DNA of 5,760 bases from Actinomycetota bacterium. Its GTDB lineage: Bacteria > Actinomycetota > Thermoleophilia > Solirubrobacterales > Solirubrobacteraceae. The stretch covers positions 1-5,760 of the forward strand of contig WLNX01000115.1 in the NCBI GenBank assembly GCA_009699565.1. The letters run 5' to 3'. The translations under genes and the position numbers were made by a program. The notes under the pieces were generated by a model. It did not search any database and was not told where the DNA came from. It saw only the letters and a program-made list of their open reading frames with translations. Positions 5,758 through 5,760 of the stretch are shown here, piece after piece. The stretch's first letter is position 1. Each line of letters opens with the position of its first letter.

Positions 5758-5760
5758 GCA

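Overview
This is a GC-rich stretch of a bacterial chromosome with four protein genes and almost no spare sequence. One gene, cut at its 5' end by the window edge, runs on the + strand (3-905). The other three run on the - strand: a GT-C-type membrane glycosyltransferase-like protein (884-2359), a secreted penicillin-acylase-family Ntn hydrolase (2451-4976) and a small membrane fatty-acid hydroxylase (5085-5744). I see no RNA genes, insertion sequences, CRISPR arrays or phage genes.

The likely source is a high-GC actinobacterium. The grounds are GC-rich third codon positions, GTG starts, two genes that look leaderless (a TANNNT-like box 7-8 bases from the start codon and no Shine-Dalgarno sequence), and the style of the GT-C protein. 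Its LLRPEAW and TGNPLYSLT motifs and its C-terminal exported tail recall proteins I associate with Thermoleophilia/Solirubrobacterales. That lineage call is inference from memory and is not proven here.

Layout. The + strand gene encodes a signal-peptide-bearing, probably beta-propeller-like secreted protein of unknown function. It converges on the glycosyltransferase-like gene, and their 3' ends overlap by 22 bp. A 91-bp gap then holds a GC-rich hairpin and a -10-like box before the acylase gene. The acylase is the best-defined protein: signal peptide, alpha-chain motif, Ser nucleophile at the start of the beta chain, oxyanion-hole residues and calcium-site residues can all be aligned by eye to E. 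coli penicillin G acylase. Its 108-bp upstream gap carries a strong Shine-Dalgarno sequence and a 9-bp inverted repeat overlapping a possible -10 box. Beyond that lies the hydroxylase.

Functional theme. Three of the four proteins act in or outside the membrane, and two belong to families that handle acyl groups or acyl chains: an exported amide hydrolase and an acyl-chain hydroxylase. A role in remodelling envelope lipids or acylated metabolites is possible. However, the intergenic gaps, the candidate promoters and the lack of translational coupling suggest separate transcription units, so this may be a loose neighbourhood rather than a dedicated system. I found no convincing new system. The most useful leads are the altered active-site and pocket residues of the acylase, its putative operator-promoter, and the possible leaderless starts.
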